A DNA stretch of 20,321 nt, from IMG/VR virus record IMGVR_UViG_3300025127_000375, positions 1-20,321 of that record. One strand, 5' to 3'. The notes under the pieces were generated by a model. It saw only the letters and a list, made by a program, of their open reading frames with translations. It was not told the origin of the DNA and ran no database searches. Below are positions 5,754-15,359 of the stretch, one piece after another; position 1 is the first letter of the stretch, and each line of letters starts with the position of its first letter. The position numbers were made by a program, and so were the translations under genes. Origin of the DNA: a virus.

Positions 5754-8700
5754 TTATACCTCTGTAATTAAGAATCCACTCCAGTTAGTAATACCACCTG
5801 TACCCGAAATGTTACTAACACTACTAAAACTTTCGGTATTTCCTCCGTTTTGATGAGCATATACTTCAACATAATCGTTAGCAGCTAGATACATGACACC
5901 GTGAATTTGTATACCACCATCATTATTACCTGTTTGGTTCTGGCCACCTGATGGGAAGAAGTTATCAAAACCACCATTTTTTGCTAAAAGAGCATCACAT
6001 CTACCAGCACCTGTCATAGTAAATCTAATATTAACATCAAATTGATAGTAACCACTTACAGGTGCAGTGAATCGTGAATTAGATCCCGTATAGTTATTAC
6101 CCACATCAAAACTTTCACTACCAAATGTAACTTTAGTATTTGAATTATTAGGAAAACTTTGAGTACCAGTTTTATAGGCTCTAAATACTGGTTTAGCGGT
6201 TTCTTTTATATGTCCAGTAACTGTAACTCCGTTACTTGTAGTCTCAAACCTTTTAGTGGTGTGATGAAATAACTCAACAGCTCCAGTATATACAGTTTTT
6301 AATTTCCAGTTTCCAGCTTTATCTAAAAGCCCAAACTCTGTACTGTTACCATAAACATATCCACTGACTCCAGTATTGTTGTTCATTTTAATTTCAACAG
6401 TAGCATCAGTTTGATCGAAAACTGATATACCAGCACTTTGTGTCTCAAAAGTTTTTTCGTTGTCGTAATATAGCTCTACAGCTCCGTTACCCATAACTTT
6501 TATACCTTCTTCACCAGCTTGCGGCCTAATAAAAACATTATCTTGAGCTTGGATTAATACATCATCAAAAGTAGAAATAAGTTGTAAATCTCCAGCACCT
6601 CCAGAAGTGACTATACTATTGGTTCCGTCATAATATATTTTTAATTGTGCAGCATTTCCAAATTGTGCTTTATCGTTAGTGTCAAAATTTATATCATTAC
6701 TGTTGGTATCTAAGTCACCGCCTAGCTGTGGTGATGTGTCATTTACCAGATCAGTAACAACAGCAGCCCAACTTAAATTACCATTAGCATCTGTTGTTAA
6801 AAACTGACCATTAACAATATTAGAAGGGAACGTAAGAGTATAACTTTGCCCTGCACTATGCGGTGGAGATTTTAGTTTTATGCCATGACTATTCTGACTA
6901 CAGTTAAGTTGTAAATATCCATCAGAAGAGCCATCACCTTTTACAATAATACCAGCAGTAGATGATGTAGATACAAGGCTTAGTTTGCTACCTGCAATAT
7001 CAGCAGAGTTTGATATATCTCCATTTACAATACTTCCATCAACGATCATTGCAGACGTTACTGTGTTGTTGCTTGGAGTACCAATGTTTACAGTAGAACC
7101 AAGAACTATTGCAAAATAATCTGACCCACTAGCAGGCGCAGCAGCTAACTTAACTGTGCTGCCAGATAAAGCAAAACCCTCTGAAGGTGTAGATGTACCA
7201 CTATTAGGTTTCTGTATAACACCATTGATACTTAAAATTATCTGCTGTGCATTACTTGGTGCGTCTGTAATAGTAAAGTCCTGTACGCTTCCATTAAATG
7301 CAGGGCTAAGTGTAGATATAAAGAAGTTACCAACAGATTGTGCTTCTTCAAAAGCACCTGATGTTGAGTTATATACTAATAGCTTTTGAGTAGAAGTATT
7401 AAATATTAAATCCCCTGCATCATTATCACTTGTAGGGTTTGATGATACAACTCTATACCTAGATGCAAAGTCGTTTATATCATTACTAAGTTGTTCTACA
7501 TCAGCTTCTTTTGCTAGTAGTTTATGGTAGTTGTATATCTGACTTGCACCTGTAGAACTAACAAGAAGTCCTAACTCAGCAGCCATAGTTTTACCTCTAA
7601 GGCTTGCAGGGAAGTTATTAATAGTTACGTTATCAGACCCACTACCTACTGTTCTTGCATTTGTAGCAACACCACCAGAACTAACGATAAGACCATCTAT
7701 GTTTGCAATACTTATGACAACACCTGATACTGGCTGTGTTGCAGGGAAGCTATCTTCATCTGCTATAACTTCTAGTCCACCAACAGGTGCTATCTGATCT
7801 GCTACAAAATCTACAACAGCACCAGAAGTAGGAAAGTGACTATCACTATTGGTAATAGTAGTTTGCTTAGACATTCCTGATACTTGGTTTAAATCAGCAG
7901 TAGAACCTGTAAAACCATCTAATTTATTTAGTTCACCTGTATTTGCTGTAACACCATCAATAACTAATTTCTCTGCATCTGTAAGAGCGTTTGTATTGCT
8001 GTTTGATTCGTATAAAGTCTTAATCTCACTAGCAGTTTGATCGGCTGTAGCACTAGCTTCAATAGCGTTTAGCTTGCTATGGTCGGCATCTGTAAAGACG
8101 TTACTATCAGAAGCAGCTTCTACTGCTGCCCTGATCTCTGCATTGGTTTGATCTGCGGTAGCACCTGCTTCTATAGCATTTAGTTTTGTATGGTCTGCGT
8201 CTGTAAATACATTAGAGTCTGTTGCTGACTCTACAAGTGTTCTTATTTCAGCAGCAGTTTGGTCAGCAGTTGCACTTGCTTCTATACCATTCAACTTAGT
8301 ATGGTCAGCATCAGTAAATACGTTGCTATCACTAGCACTTTCAACAAGTGTTCTTATTTCTGCTGCGGTCTGGTCTGCTGTAGCAGAAGCTTCTATTGCA
8401 TTTAACTTAGAATGATCTGCGTCAGTAAAAACATTACTATCACTAGCACTTTCTACTAATGTTCTAATTTCTGCTGCTGTTTGATCTCCTGTTGCATTTT
8501 CTTCAATAGTTCCTAACTTATCAATAATCTCTTGTTGAGCAAATAATACTTGATCACTATTAGCATCAAGGTCTGCTTCTGTAAGAACAGAACCATCTGC
8601 AAAATCTACTTTCTTAGCACTAATATTTGTATCTCTTTGAAACTTTATAGCAACACCATTAGCAGGTTCATTACCAGAAGTAAATGTGATTTGGGTTGCA

Positions 8701-8855
8701 CTTGTAAATGTGTAGTGCGTAGTAATAGTTTTTAAAACACCACCTACAGTTACATCAACTTCTGCTTCTGAAAGATACGAAAAGGATATATTAAAAGGAC
8801 CAGCAGACCCATTGCCAGTATGATTTGTAAAAGATGCTGCTGTGTTAGTTGCCAT
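5754..8855 (-). CDS. gp17: Tail fibre protein with T7 gp17-like N-terminal domain
   Basis: The main fibre, 1033 residues (T7 gp17 is about 550). Residues 1 to about 115 form the T7 tail-fibre N-terminal domain that attaches to the nozzle (FNISFSYLSEAEVDVTVGG, TSATQITFTSGNEPANG, DGSVLTEADLDANSDQVLFA). Residues 124 to about 290 hold 37-residue repeats beginning DQTAAEIRTLVE and containing VFTDADHTKLN. Next come shaft modules with NSHGIKLKSPPHSAGQSY, AQLKIYYDGTNSIV and two AVELYYDN/AVELFHHT segments. From about residue 888 to the end is a C1q/TNF-like jelly-roll (PVFRAYKTGTQSF, FTAPVSGYYQFDVNI, VMYLAANDYVEVYAHQNGG), which probably contacts the receptor. It begins 5 bases after the gp16 stop. The order gp16-fibre is as in T7. 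The N-terminal and tip calls are strong; receptor binding is inferred. Confidence 0.93.
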   Translation of the reverse strand: MATNTAASFTNHTGNGSAGPFNISFSYLSEAEVDVTVGGVLKTITTHYTFTSATQITFTSGNEPANGVAIKFQRDTNISAKKVDFADGSVLTEADLDANSDQVLFAQQEIIDKLGTIEENATGDQTAAEIRTLVESASDSNVFTDADHSKLNAIEASATADQTAAEIRTLVESASDSNVFTDADHTKLNGIEASATADQTAAEIRTLVESATDSNVFTDADHTKLNAIEAGATADQTNAEIRAAVEAASDSNVFTDADHSKLNAIEASATADQTASEIKTLYESNSNTNALTDAEKLVIDGVTANTGELNKLDGFTGSTADLNQVSGMSKQTTITNSDSHFPTSGAVVDFVADQIAPVGGLEVIADEDSFPATQPVSGVVISIANIDGLIVSSGGVATNARTVGSGSDNVTINNFPASLRGKTMAAELGLLVSSTGASQIYNYHKLLAKEADVEQLSNDINDFASRYRVVSSNPTSDNDAGDLIFNTSTQKLLVYNSTSGAFEEAQSVGNFFISTLSPAFNGSVQDFTITDAPSNAQQIILSINGVIQKPNSGTSTPSEGFALSGSTVKLAAAPASGSDYFAIVLGSTVNIGTPSNNTVTSAMIVDGSIVNGDISNSADIAGSKLSLVSTSSTAGIIVKGDGSSDGYLQLNCSQNSHGIKLKSPPHSAGQSYTLTFPSNIVNGQFLTTDANGNLSWAAVVTDLVNDTSPQLGGDLDTNSNDINFDTNDKAQFGNAAQLKIYYDGTNSIVTSGGAGDLQLISTFDDVLIQAQDNVFIRPQAGEEGIKVMGNGAVELYYDNEKTFETQSAGISVFDQTDATVEIKMNNNTGVSGYVYGNSTEFGLLDKAGNWKLKTVYTGAVELFHHTTKRFETTSNGVTVTGHIKETAKPVFRAYKTGTQSFPNNSNTKVTFGSESFDVGNNYTGSNSRFTAPVSGYYQFDVNIRFTMTGAGRCDALLAKNGGFDNFFPSGGQNQTGNNDGGIQIHGVMYLAANDYVEVYAHQNGGNTESFSSVSNISGTGGITNWSGFLITEV
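7950..8486 (-). repeat. Tandem 111-bp coding repeats in the tail fibre gene
   Basis: The DNA encoding DQT recurs at 8478-8486, 8367-8375, 8256-8264, 8145-8153 and 8034-8042, an exact 111-bp (37-codon) period. Four units are full length and the fifth decays (KTLYESNSNTNALTDAEKL). Units 1 and 2 differ at about 23 of 111 bases yet at only two residues, so most differences are synonymous. Confidence 0.92.
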
Positions 8856-8860
8856 GATTA

Positions 8861-11800
8861 CTAAAAATTAGATAAATTTTTAATTGCTGATTCAACAGTT
8901 CCATTGTTTATTTCTTCTAGTTTATCAGTAAAATCTGCAAATAACTCTTGATTCTCAGGTTTGCCTAACCATTCTCTTCTAGCTTTTATTTTATACTTTG
9001 ATATTTCATCTTTTATTTTTCTTGATAATTTAGCTCTAGCATTATCTTGTATTCCTATCATAATTTCTTGATTAGTTGAATTTACATTTTCACCCATAGC
9101 TGTTTTATAGAAGGCTTTATTTTCTGGTTTATTCAATATTTCATATAATGTAACAATAAGTCTTTTACCATCAATTTTCGTATCAAAAGCCAAGTACTTA
9201 ACATAATCTGCATATTGCTTGCTTGTAAGTTCTATACCACTATTTTGTATTCCTTCTCTTCTTAAAAAGAATTTTTTAGGTGGTTGTAAAGCTATATTCA
9301 AATCATTAATAACACTAAGAACATAATTATCTTTTGTATTAGTAGCAGTAAAAGGATTCAAAACATCAAAGGTATCAGGTCCAAAACCACTAGGATATTT
9401 AACAACTGAACCTGTTAACCAATTTCTATCAGGTTCTAAATCTGCATTAAAATAAGGTATTGTTCTAGCTAATTCATTAAGAGTTTGTCTTAGACCTGTA
9501 ATCATTTCATCTGCTGGATAATATGTAGTATCAAGTTTTGTTTTGTCTGTGGCTCTTTTAACTGATCTACCTAGTCCAGCAACAGGATTAATAATATTAG
9601 CTACTCTTCTTGCTAGTAAACTTTGTAACGCATAAGGGTTATGTATGCCTTCAGCAACTTCACTAAGACCTCTTATATAAGTTCTGTCTGTTAAATTTCG
9701 TGCAATAGCAACAGTAAGTGCAGTAGTAAAATCGTTTCGTTGTTGACTACCTATTTGACCTTCTATTTCTACAAAATCTGCTGCAAGCATAAATAAACCA
9801 GACCAAGGGTCAAGTCTTTTATAAGAAATATATTTATATTTTGGTTTACCACTTTTTGTTAAAACTATTTCTCCATTTGAATCTCTTACAAGAAATCTAA
9901 ATGAATATGGTTGCCAGCCTTCTTCTTTTAATTGTTTTACTAATGTTCTGTTTGCTTCTGCTGCATCACCAAATCCTATTGTATTTGGACCTGCACCTGT
10001 CATGCCTATTTCTGCAAAAGGATTTTCCATATCTCTAGCAATTAAAGCTACTGAAGCAGCAAACCCACCTCCTAAATACATTTCACCTCTAGCTCTTGCA
10101 GCAATATTAGGGTCTGTACTTCTAAGTGCTTGCCTGTATTCACTCATAAATAAATTTACAACAGGTGTATATCTCATTTGTGTTTTAAGAATATTTATAG
10201 GAGTTCTTACAAAAGGAAAAACTATTCTTCCATAAGGGTGTTGTGCAAAATTCTGTACTCTTCCACTTATAGATTTTGGGTCTAATTCTTTTGTAAATGT
10301 AGCTTCAGCAGCAAAATCTCTAGCTTTTTTATACATTTCTTTAATACTCTCTGGTAAACCTCTAGTGCTGCCATTATCAACAATGTCAAATACTTTCTTT
10401 GTTTGCTCTTTAATATATCTTTTCAGTTTTGCTCCTTCTAAATTTTTTCTAACACCTTGCTCCCAAGCTTCTGCTTTTACATAAGCTCTAAAGTTTACTT
10501 GTTTTAAAAACTCGTCTTCTGTAATTAGCATACGAGAACCAAAACCATTTATTCTTCTAAAATTGTTATAAATAGAAGGAAGCCAAGCATCAGCTAAAAA
10601 CACATCAACAAAAGGTTTTACTGTTCCTCTAGTAACAATATTTTGATCTGCAAAATTTCTTACATCTTCTGCATTTATATTTCTTGATACTCGTTGTGCA
10701 TCTGAAACCATTGCACCTCTATCAAGTACATTTTCATTTACCTTAAAAGCTTTACGAGCAATGTTAAAAGCATCACCTAAAGATTCACCCATATAAATAA
10801 ACTGTTTCCAACCTTTTATAAATTCATCAGAATTAAATTCTGGTTTAAATACTAAATTATCTCTTCTAGCTAAAAGTGTATCTGCAAAAGAAATATCCAT
10901 ATCTTTTCTAAAAGTAATTTTTGCAGCACCAAGAGATTGGCTTAATGGTTTTGACAAAGTATTTAAACTTGTAGATAAAAGGTTAACTATATGAGTAGGT
11001 GGACCACTAAGAATAGAGTTAATAAATATTTCGTTTGTAAATTCTACACCCTTTAAAAGTAATCCTTTTTTAATCATGTGCTTCATAACTTCTGGATTAC
11101 CACCTGCTACGTTCAAGTATTTTGTAAGTCGTGTTAAAGCTAAAGCAGCTTCTTGATCTCCTTTTTCTACTAAATCAAAAATCTTATTAAAGGTTTCATC
11201 TATTTCACTTACCCCTACATTTTCAACAAAATCTCTATTTATATTATTTACATTTTCTGTACCTCTTGATCTTCTACCAAAATCTTTTGCTTCTGTTACT
11301 CTATCTCTTAAATCACCTGCAATTCTTCTAGCACCTAAAGATTGTGATGTTAAAGAACCAACTCCTTTATTTAAGTAAACAAGACCTTTTAATACTTTTA
11401 CTTCTTTCAAAAATGCTGGTTTTATTTCTTTTACTAAATCTGCATTTTTTGTAGCTATAGCATTATGCAAAGCAGCAGACAAATTAAAAACAGCTTCGCC
11501 ATTTTTATTCATCATTTGATTTATGGTTATAGCTGTAGCAGGTAAATATCTTTTGTTATTAATTAATTTGCCATTTGTAGTTTTTTTGAAAGGACCAAAT
11601 TCTTGTAATAAAAATCTAGCAGCTTCTAAAGCTTCTCCTTCTGTTTGTCTTTGAGAAGCAGCAAACATATCACCTAAAGATACAGACCTAGCCCATTGTC
11701 CTAATTCATCTGTGCTTTTAAAATATTCAGCAATATTCAACATATAATCTGTAAGCTCTTCTATACCACCACCAGTTATGTTTGGATTAAATGTAGATTC

Positions 11801-12781
11801 TATTTTGTCACCGACTTCTGGTATCTGTGTTGTATCTCCTATACCTTTTCCTTTTTTTACCTCTAAAGGTTTTATTAAATCAATGACTTTTGTATCTAAT
11901 AATTCGTTACCAGCTTCATCAATACCAAGGTCTTTAAACTTTAATTTTCTTTTACGTTCTAAGGTTGATATAATTTTTGGAGCTAAAGGGGAATTTCTAA
12001 AACCTTTCAAAGCTACAGATAAACCTGTTAAAACTTCTCCTATAACTGCACCACCAAAAGCTTTTCTAAATCTTGCTTCTATTGGAGATATATCATCATC
12101 AGCTTTAAATACTGATGCTGGCATTTTTAACACATCTATAACAGGTTCTAAAGCACCTTCATATTCATCAACCATGTTGTAAAGGTTTTGTTCAAATGGG
12201 TCTTCTACAACAAAATCTGTAAGAAAACCTGCAACAAGGTTTCTTGTCCAAGGATTTTTAATACCTTTAAGACCTTTGCTAAAGATACCCATAGGTAGTA
12301 AGAACTGAGTTATAGCCTGTGGTATCTGAAAAAATGCACCATCATCTTCTCTTTCAAAATAACTGTAATCAATAAGATCATTATTATCGTATGGATTACC
12401 AGCTAGATAATCGTATATATCATCTGCAAACTCTACAGTTTCATTTATTGCTTTTAAAGGACCAGTAATAGCTCCTCTTATAACTTGCGACTGTGGTGTT
12501 TTAGTTATTTCTTCACTAATCTTTTCATTTTTTTCTTTTGCTTCATTTATTATTCGTGATCTGTTTTCAAGTATTTCTTCAAAACTTCTTTGATCTCCTA
12601 AAAACTTATTATCAAAAAAATCTACTACACCTGCTTGGCTTTTGTTTATAGCTTTACTTACAGAAGAAAGAGGTTGATTATCAAAACTTTGAAACAAAGC
12701 GTCTGTTTCTGGTGTTTCTATTTTTTTCTTTTCTTCTTCCTCTTCATTGTTTAGAAGATTAGTGATGTTTGAGTCTGTCAT
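8861..12781 (-). CDS. gp16: Large internal virion protein (T7 gp16 equivalent)
   Basis: 1306 residues, almost the same length as T7 gp16 (1318), and placed between gp15 and the fibre as in T7. It should be part of the ejected internal core that carries DNA across the envelope. The first 100 residues are highly charged and look disordered (LNNEEEEEKKKIETPETDAL), with no lytic transglycosylase signature, unlike T7 gp16. The middle is mostly helical. Around residues 845-870, HPYGRIVFPFVRTPINILK resembles a segment found in large internal proteins of cyanopodoviruses, and a Gly/Ala-rich hydrophobic patch follows near 900 (LGGGFAASVALIA). The C-terminus is helical and charged. It begins one base after the gp15 stop. 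Sequence similarity to T7 is weak, so the call rests on order, length and the cyanopodovirus-like segments. Confidence 0.85.
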   Translation of the reverse strand: MTDSNITNLLNNEEEEEKKKIETPETDALFQSFDNQPLSSVSKAINKSQAGVVDFFDNKFLGDQRSFEEILENRSRIINEAKEKNEKISEEITKTPQSQVIRGAITGPLKAINETVEFADDIYDYLAGNPYDNNDLIDYSYFEREDDGAFFQIPQAITQFLLPMGIFSKGLKGIKNPWTRNLVAGFLTDFVVEDPFEQNLYNMVDEYEGALEPVIDVLKMPASVFKADDDISPIEARFRKAFGGAVIGEVLTGLSVALKGFRNSPLAPKIISTLERKRKLKFKDLGIDEAGNELLDTKVIDLIKPLEVKKGKGIGDTTQIPEVGDKIESTFNPNITGGGIEELTDYMLNIAEYFKSTDELGQWARSVSLGDMFAASQRQTEGEALEAARFLLQEFGPFKKTTNGKLINNKRYLPATAITINQMMNKNGEAVFNLSAALHNAIATKNADLVKEIKPAFLKEVKVLKGLVYLNKGVGSLTSQSLGARRIAGDLRDRVTEAKDFGRRSRGTENVNNINRDFVENVGVSEIDETFNKIFDLVEKGDQEAALALTRLTKYLNVAGGNPEVMKHMIKKGLLLKGVEFTNEIFINSILSGPPTHIVNLLSTSLNTLSKPLSQSLGAAKITFRKDMDISFADTLLARRDNLVFKPEFNSDEFIKGWKQFIYMGESLGDAFNIARKAFKVNENVLDRGAMVSDAQRVSRNINAEDVRNFADQNIVTRGTVKPFVDVFLADAWLPSIYNNFRRINGFGSRMLITEDEFLKQVNFRAYVKAEAWEQGVRKNLEGAKLKRYIKEQTKKVFDIVDNGSTRGLPESIKEMYKKARDFAAEATFTKELDPKSISGRVQNFAQHPYGRIVFPFVRTPINILKTQMRYTPVVNLFMSEYRQALRSTDPNIAARARGEMYLGGGFAASVALIARDMENPFAEIGMTGAGPNTIGFGDAAEANRTLVKQLKEEGWQPYSFRFLVRDSNGEIVLTKSGKPKYKYISYKRLDPWSGLFMLAADFVEIEGQIGSQQRNDFTTALTVAIARNLTDRTYIRGLSEVAEGIHNPYALQSLLARRVANIINPVAGLGRSVKRATDKTKLDTTYYPADEMITGLRQTLNELARTIPYFNADLEPDRNWLTGSVVKYPSGFGPDTFDVLNPFTATNTKDNYVLSVINDLNIALQPPKKFFLRREGIQNSGIELTSKQYADYVKYLAFDTKIDGKRLIVTLYEILNKPENKAFYKTAMGENVNSTNQEIMIGIQDNARAKLSRKIKDEISKYKIKARREWLGKPENQELFADFTDKLEEINNGTVESAIKNLSNF

Positions 12782-12782
12782 T

Positions 12783-15359
12783 TTAGTTCTTTAAAAACTG
12801 TTTGTAAGAGTTGTCTGTATATGCACCCCAAGCACCAAGTCCTTGTTCATCATATAATCTCTTGGCAGCAATCACATTAATAATAGGGTCGTATAATTCT
12901 TCTTCAGATTCAATATCAAATAAATCTAATAGTCTTTCTCTGTCATCTTTCATATTTAATTGTAATAGACCTATAGAAAATTCATTTTTCTTTTCTGGGT
13001 CTAAACCAGACTTTACAGTATCAATCATAGGATTACCTGCTGACTCTGCCATTGCCACAGCAGCCATGATTTTTGCAATCTCTGGTTCAAAACCTACAGC
13101 TAATAACATATCTTCTATCTTAGGTTGTCCTATTACTTTTGTCTTATCTGTATCTTTTAATATTACGTTCAATGCTTTTATTTGATTATCTTTAACTTCT
13201 CTCATATTTACTCTTTCAACTATTGGCATAATTAATTCTTGCCCTACATTTATCATGTCTGGATTAGTTAAATTATTAGCTTCCATAATAGCTTGTACTG
13301 ATGAACTAAATTGATCTGCTAATTGACTTAAGGTATCACCTTCTTCAACAGTTACAGTAGTGGGTGAGTCACCACTAAAAGTACTAGCTTCTAAGTTATC
13401 ACCATCTACTAATAATTTCATAGGTTCATAAATTCTAGGACTACCACCAAATCCATATTCACCTGTTTGTAAGAATCGAATTATTCTATCTGCTTCTGAT
13501 TTACCTACAATATTAAAACGACTCATTTTTTGTTTTTCAGCAACTACTGTCTCGATTAATTTATCTCTATTTTCTTTTGTAATACCACCCATTCTTGTCA
13601 ATTCTGCAATAACTCTTGATTCAACCGAAGGTAAAGATGTATTACCAAAGAAATCACCAGTTTCTTTTTCTTTCTCTTCTATCGTTGTAGGTACACCTTC
13701 AAGTCCACTTTGGTTTTGATTAATTATTTCAGCATTAACATCATCTTGGGCTGAAGAAGGGTCAACAAGTGTATTTAATTGTTCAATAAGTTTTTCTTCA
13801 TACTTTGCTTGAAGCTCTAAATATTTATTTTCAAACCCTTCTGTACCAGCATCTTTGTTTTGTAGTCTCCATTCTCTAAATTCTGTTTTTAAATCTTCAG
13901 TATTTAATTTTATAAAACCAAGCATTTGATCTTTTTTTATTATTTGATAAATTTTAAATTTATCATTTGTTTCTAATTGTAATTTTGCTCTGTTTTCATA
14001 TCTAACAAAATATCCATTAAGAGGTTCAAAAAGTCCTTGATCTACAGAACCAGTTAATGTCATTAGCTTATTAAGTAAATTTAAATTTCTTGCAGTTTTA
14101 GGTGTGCCTTCATCTAAAAACCAACCTATCGCTGCTGCCCTTGCAGAAGCTAAATCTTCGTAATTGCCAGCATATATATTACCTTGTACTTGTGCATATT
14201 TCTGTAAAGTATCACCATCTAAAGCTGCTGCATTTGTTTCTATTGATGCTGCTTTTAATGGGTTATTTCCTTTTATTCTTTCTAATAAATTTGCTGCTTC
14301 ATTTCCCTTATCTGCATTTAATAAATCAACATATAATAATAAATCATCATTTAATTTTTTGTCTTTTAATCTTTTTGCTTCTGCTACTATTCGAGTATCT
14401 TTTTTATAACTATAGTCTTCAACATCTTCTAATAGTTTGTTTTTTGTAGAAATAAAATCTGGGTGATTTGTAAGATTTAATTTGCCACCAGCACCATAAG
14501 GAAAGAATTGTGCAAAACCAAAAAGTTCATTAGCAAGGTCTTCATCTCCTGTTTCGTAACCTATCTCTTTTGCCTTTGCAGCTAAAGTATCTAATATAGA
14601 TTTATTAAGATTTGATCTCTGAGTTGAAGTTAAACCTAATTTGTTAACATCATTTTCAAAAGTTTCGATTTGGTTCATCATTAATAAAAATTTCTTTTTA
14701 TTAAAACCATCTTTATCTTGTAAACTAGCTGAATACATATCAAGAACATTACTAGCAATAGTCGTTGCTGAAGCTTCTATATTTGTAAATTCAAGCTTTT
14801 GATTTTCTTTTAATGCAAATTCATTAATCTTATCTTTTGCATCAATAAGATAAGGTAAAAACTTTTTAGTAAAGGTGTCTTCATCAATATCACCAACAGC
14901 ATCTATAACTTCATTTATCTGTCCACTTTCCCAATCTCTATACTCTTGAGAATCTAGTGTAAAACTTGATAGTGGTTTACCATCAATCGTTGTTGTGCGG
15001 TAAGAATTTTTTAATTTAGTTTCTAAAGTACCACCTAAAATTTGTGCTTTGCTTCTTCTGAAAGCTCGATCATAAAATATATTTCCACCAATTAATTGAC
15101 CTGATTTTAATATTTTTGTAGTTTCTTTAAAATCATCTAACGAACCATCTAACGCATCATTTATAGCTTTATTAGCTTCTTTCTTTGCTTCTTTTTCAAT
15201 TTGTGTACCAAGAAACTTTTGTAAGTTAGGATTTACTACTTTTAAAATATCAGCTAATTCTTCTGCACCTGTTTTTGGTAATACTCTTGGTGGTGCTACA
15301 AAAGTATCTACAGGACTAGCAGACGATCTGAAAGCAGTACTTTGAAAACTTGAGGTCAT
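12783..15359 (-). CDS. gp15: Internal virion protein (gp15 equivalent) with LysM and lytic transglycosylase domains
   Basis: 858 residues against about 747 in T7 gp15. The first 650 or so are helical and charged, as expected for a core protein. Residues about 668-714 form a LysM peptidoglycan-binding motif (VEEGDTLSQLADQFSSSVQA, then IMEANNLTNPDMINVGQELI). Residues about 745-850 form an SLT-type lytic transglycosylase: IMAAVAMAESAGNP with the likely catalytic Glu772, then FSIGLLQLN corresponding to the family's GLMQ motif, then NVIAAKRLYDEQGLGAWGAY. In T7 the transglycosylase lies at the N-terminus of gp16. Here it is at the C-terminus of the gene before it. The protein should help form the ejected channel and cut peptidoglycan locally. 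It overlaps gp14 by four bases (ATGA). The enzyme domain is clear; the gp15 identity rests on order. Confidence 0.88.
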   Translation of the reverse strand: MTSSFQSTAFRSSASPVDTFVAPPRVLPKTGAEELADILKVVNPNLQKFLGTQIEKEAKKEANKAINDALDGSLDDFKETTKILKSGQLIGGNIFYDRAFRRSKAQILGGTLETKLKNSYRTTTIDGKPLSSFTLDSQEYRDWESGQINEVIDAVGDIDEDTFTKKFLPYLIDAKDKINEFALKENQKLEFTNIEASATTIASNVLDMYSASLQDKDGFNKKKFLLMMNQIETFENDVNKLGLTSTQRSNLNKSILDTLAAKAKEIGYETGDEDLANELFGFAQFFPYGAGGKLNLTNHPDFISTKNKLLEDVEDYSYKKDTRIVAEAKRLKDKKLNDDLLLYVDLLNADKGNEAANLLERIKGNNPLKAASIETNAAALDGDTLQKYAQVQGNIYAGNYEDLASARAAAIGWFLDEGTPKTARNLNLLNKLMTLTGSVDQGLFEPLNGYFVRYENRAKLQLETNDKFKIYQIIKKDQMLGFIKLNTEDLKTEFREWRLQNKDAGTEGFENKYLELQAKYEEKLIEQLNTLVDPSSAQDDVNAEIINQNQSGLEGVPTTIEEKEKETGDFFGNTSLPSVESRVIAELTRMGGITKENRDKLIETVVAEKQKMSRFNIVGKSEADRIIRFLQTGEYGFGGSPRIYEPMKLLVDGDNLEASTFSGDSPTTVTVEEGDTLSQLADQFSSSVQAIMEANNLTNPDMINVGQELIMPIVERVNMREVKDNQIKALNVILKDTDKTKVIGQPKIEDMLLAVGFEPEIAKIMAAVAMAESAGNPMIDTVKSGLDPEKKNEFSIGLLQLNMKDDRERLLDLFDIESEEELYDPIINVIAAKRLYDEQGLGAWGAYTDNSYKQFLKN

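Noticed and set aside
7950-8486. Regular repeats that could suggest a CRISPR array or a DNA-level element
   Set aside because: The 111-bp period is a whole number of codons, stays in frame within the fibre and is conserved at protein level only; there is no repeat-spacer structure.
14102-14449. Two long plus-strand frames (115 and 81 residues) inside gp15
   Set aside because: Leucine/isoleucine/histidine-rich composition with no domain pattern; these are shadows of an AT-rich coding strand. The same applies to frames at 798-983, 1815-2051, 3449-3715, 4221-4484, 7156-7389, 7849-8040, 8550-8735, 10002-10235, 11778-12182, 12811-13185 and 17858-18386.
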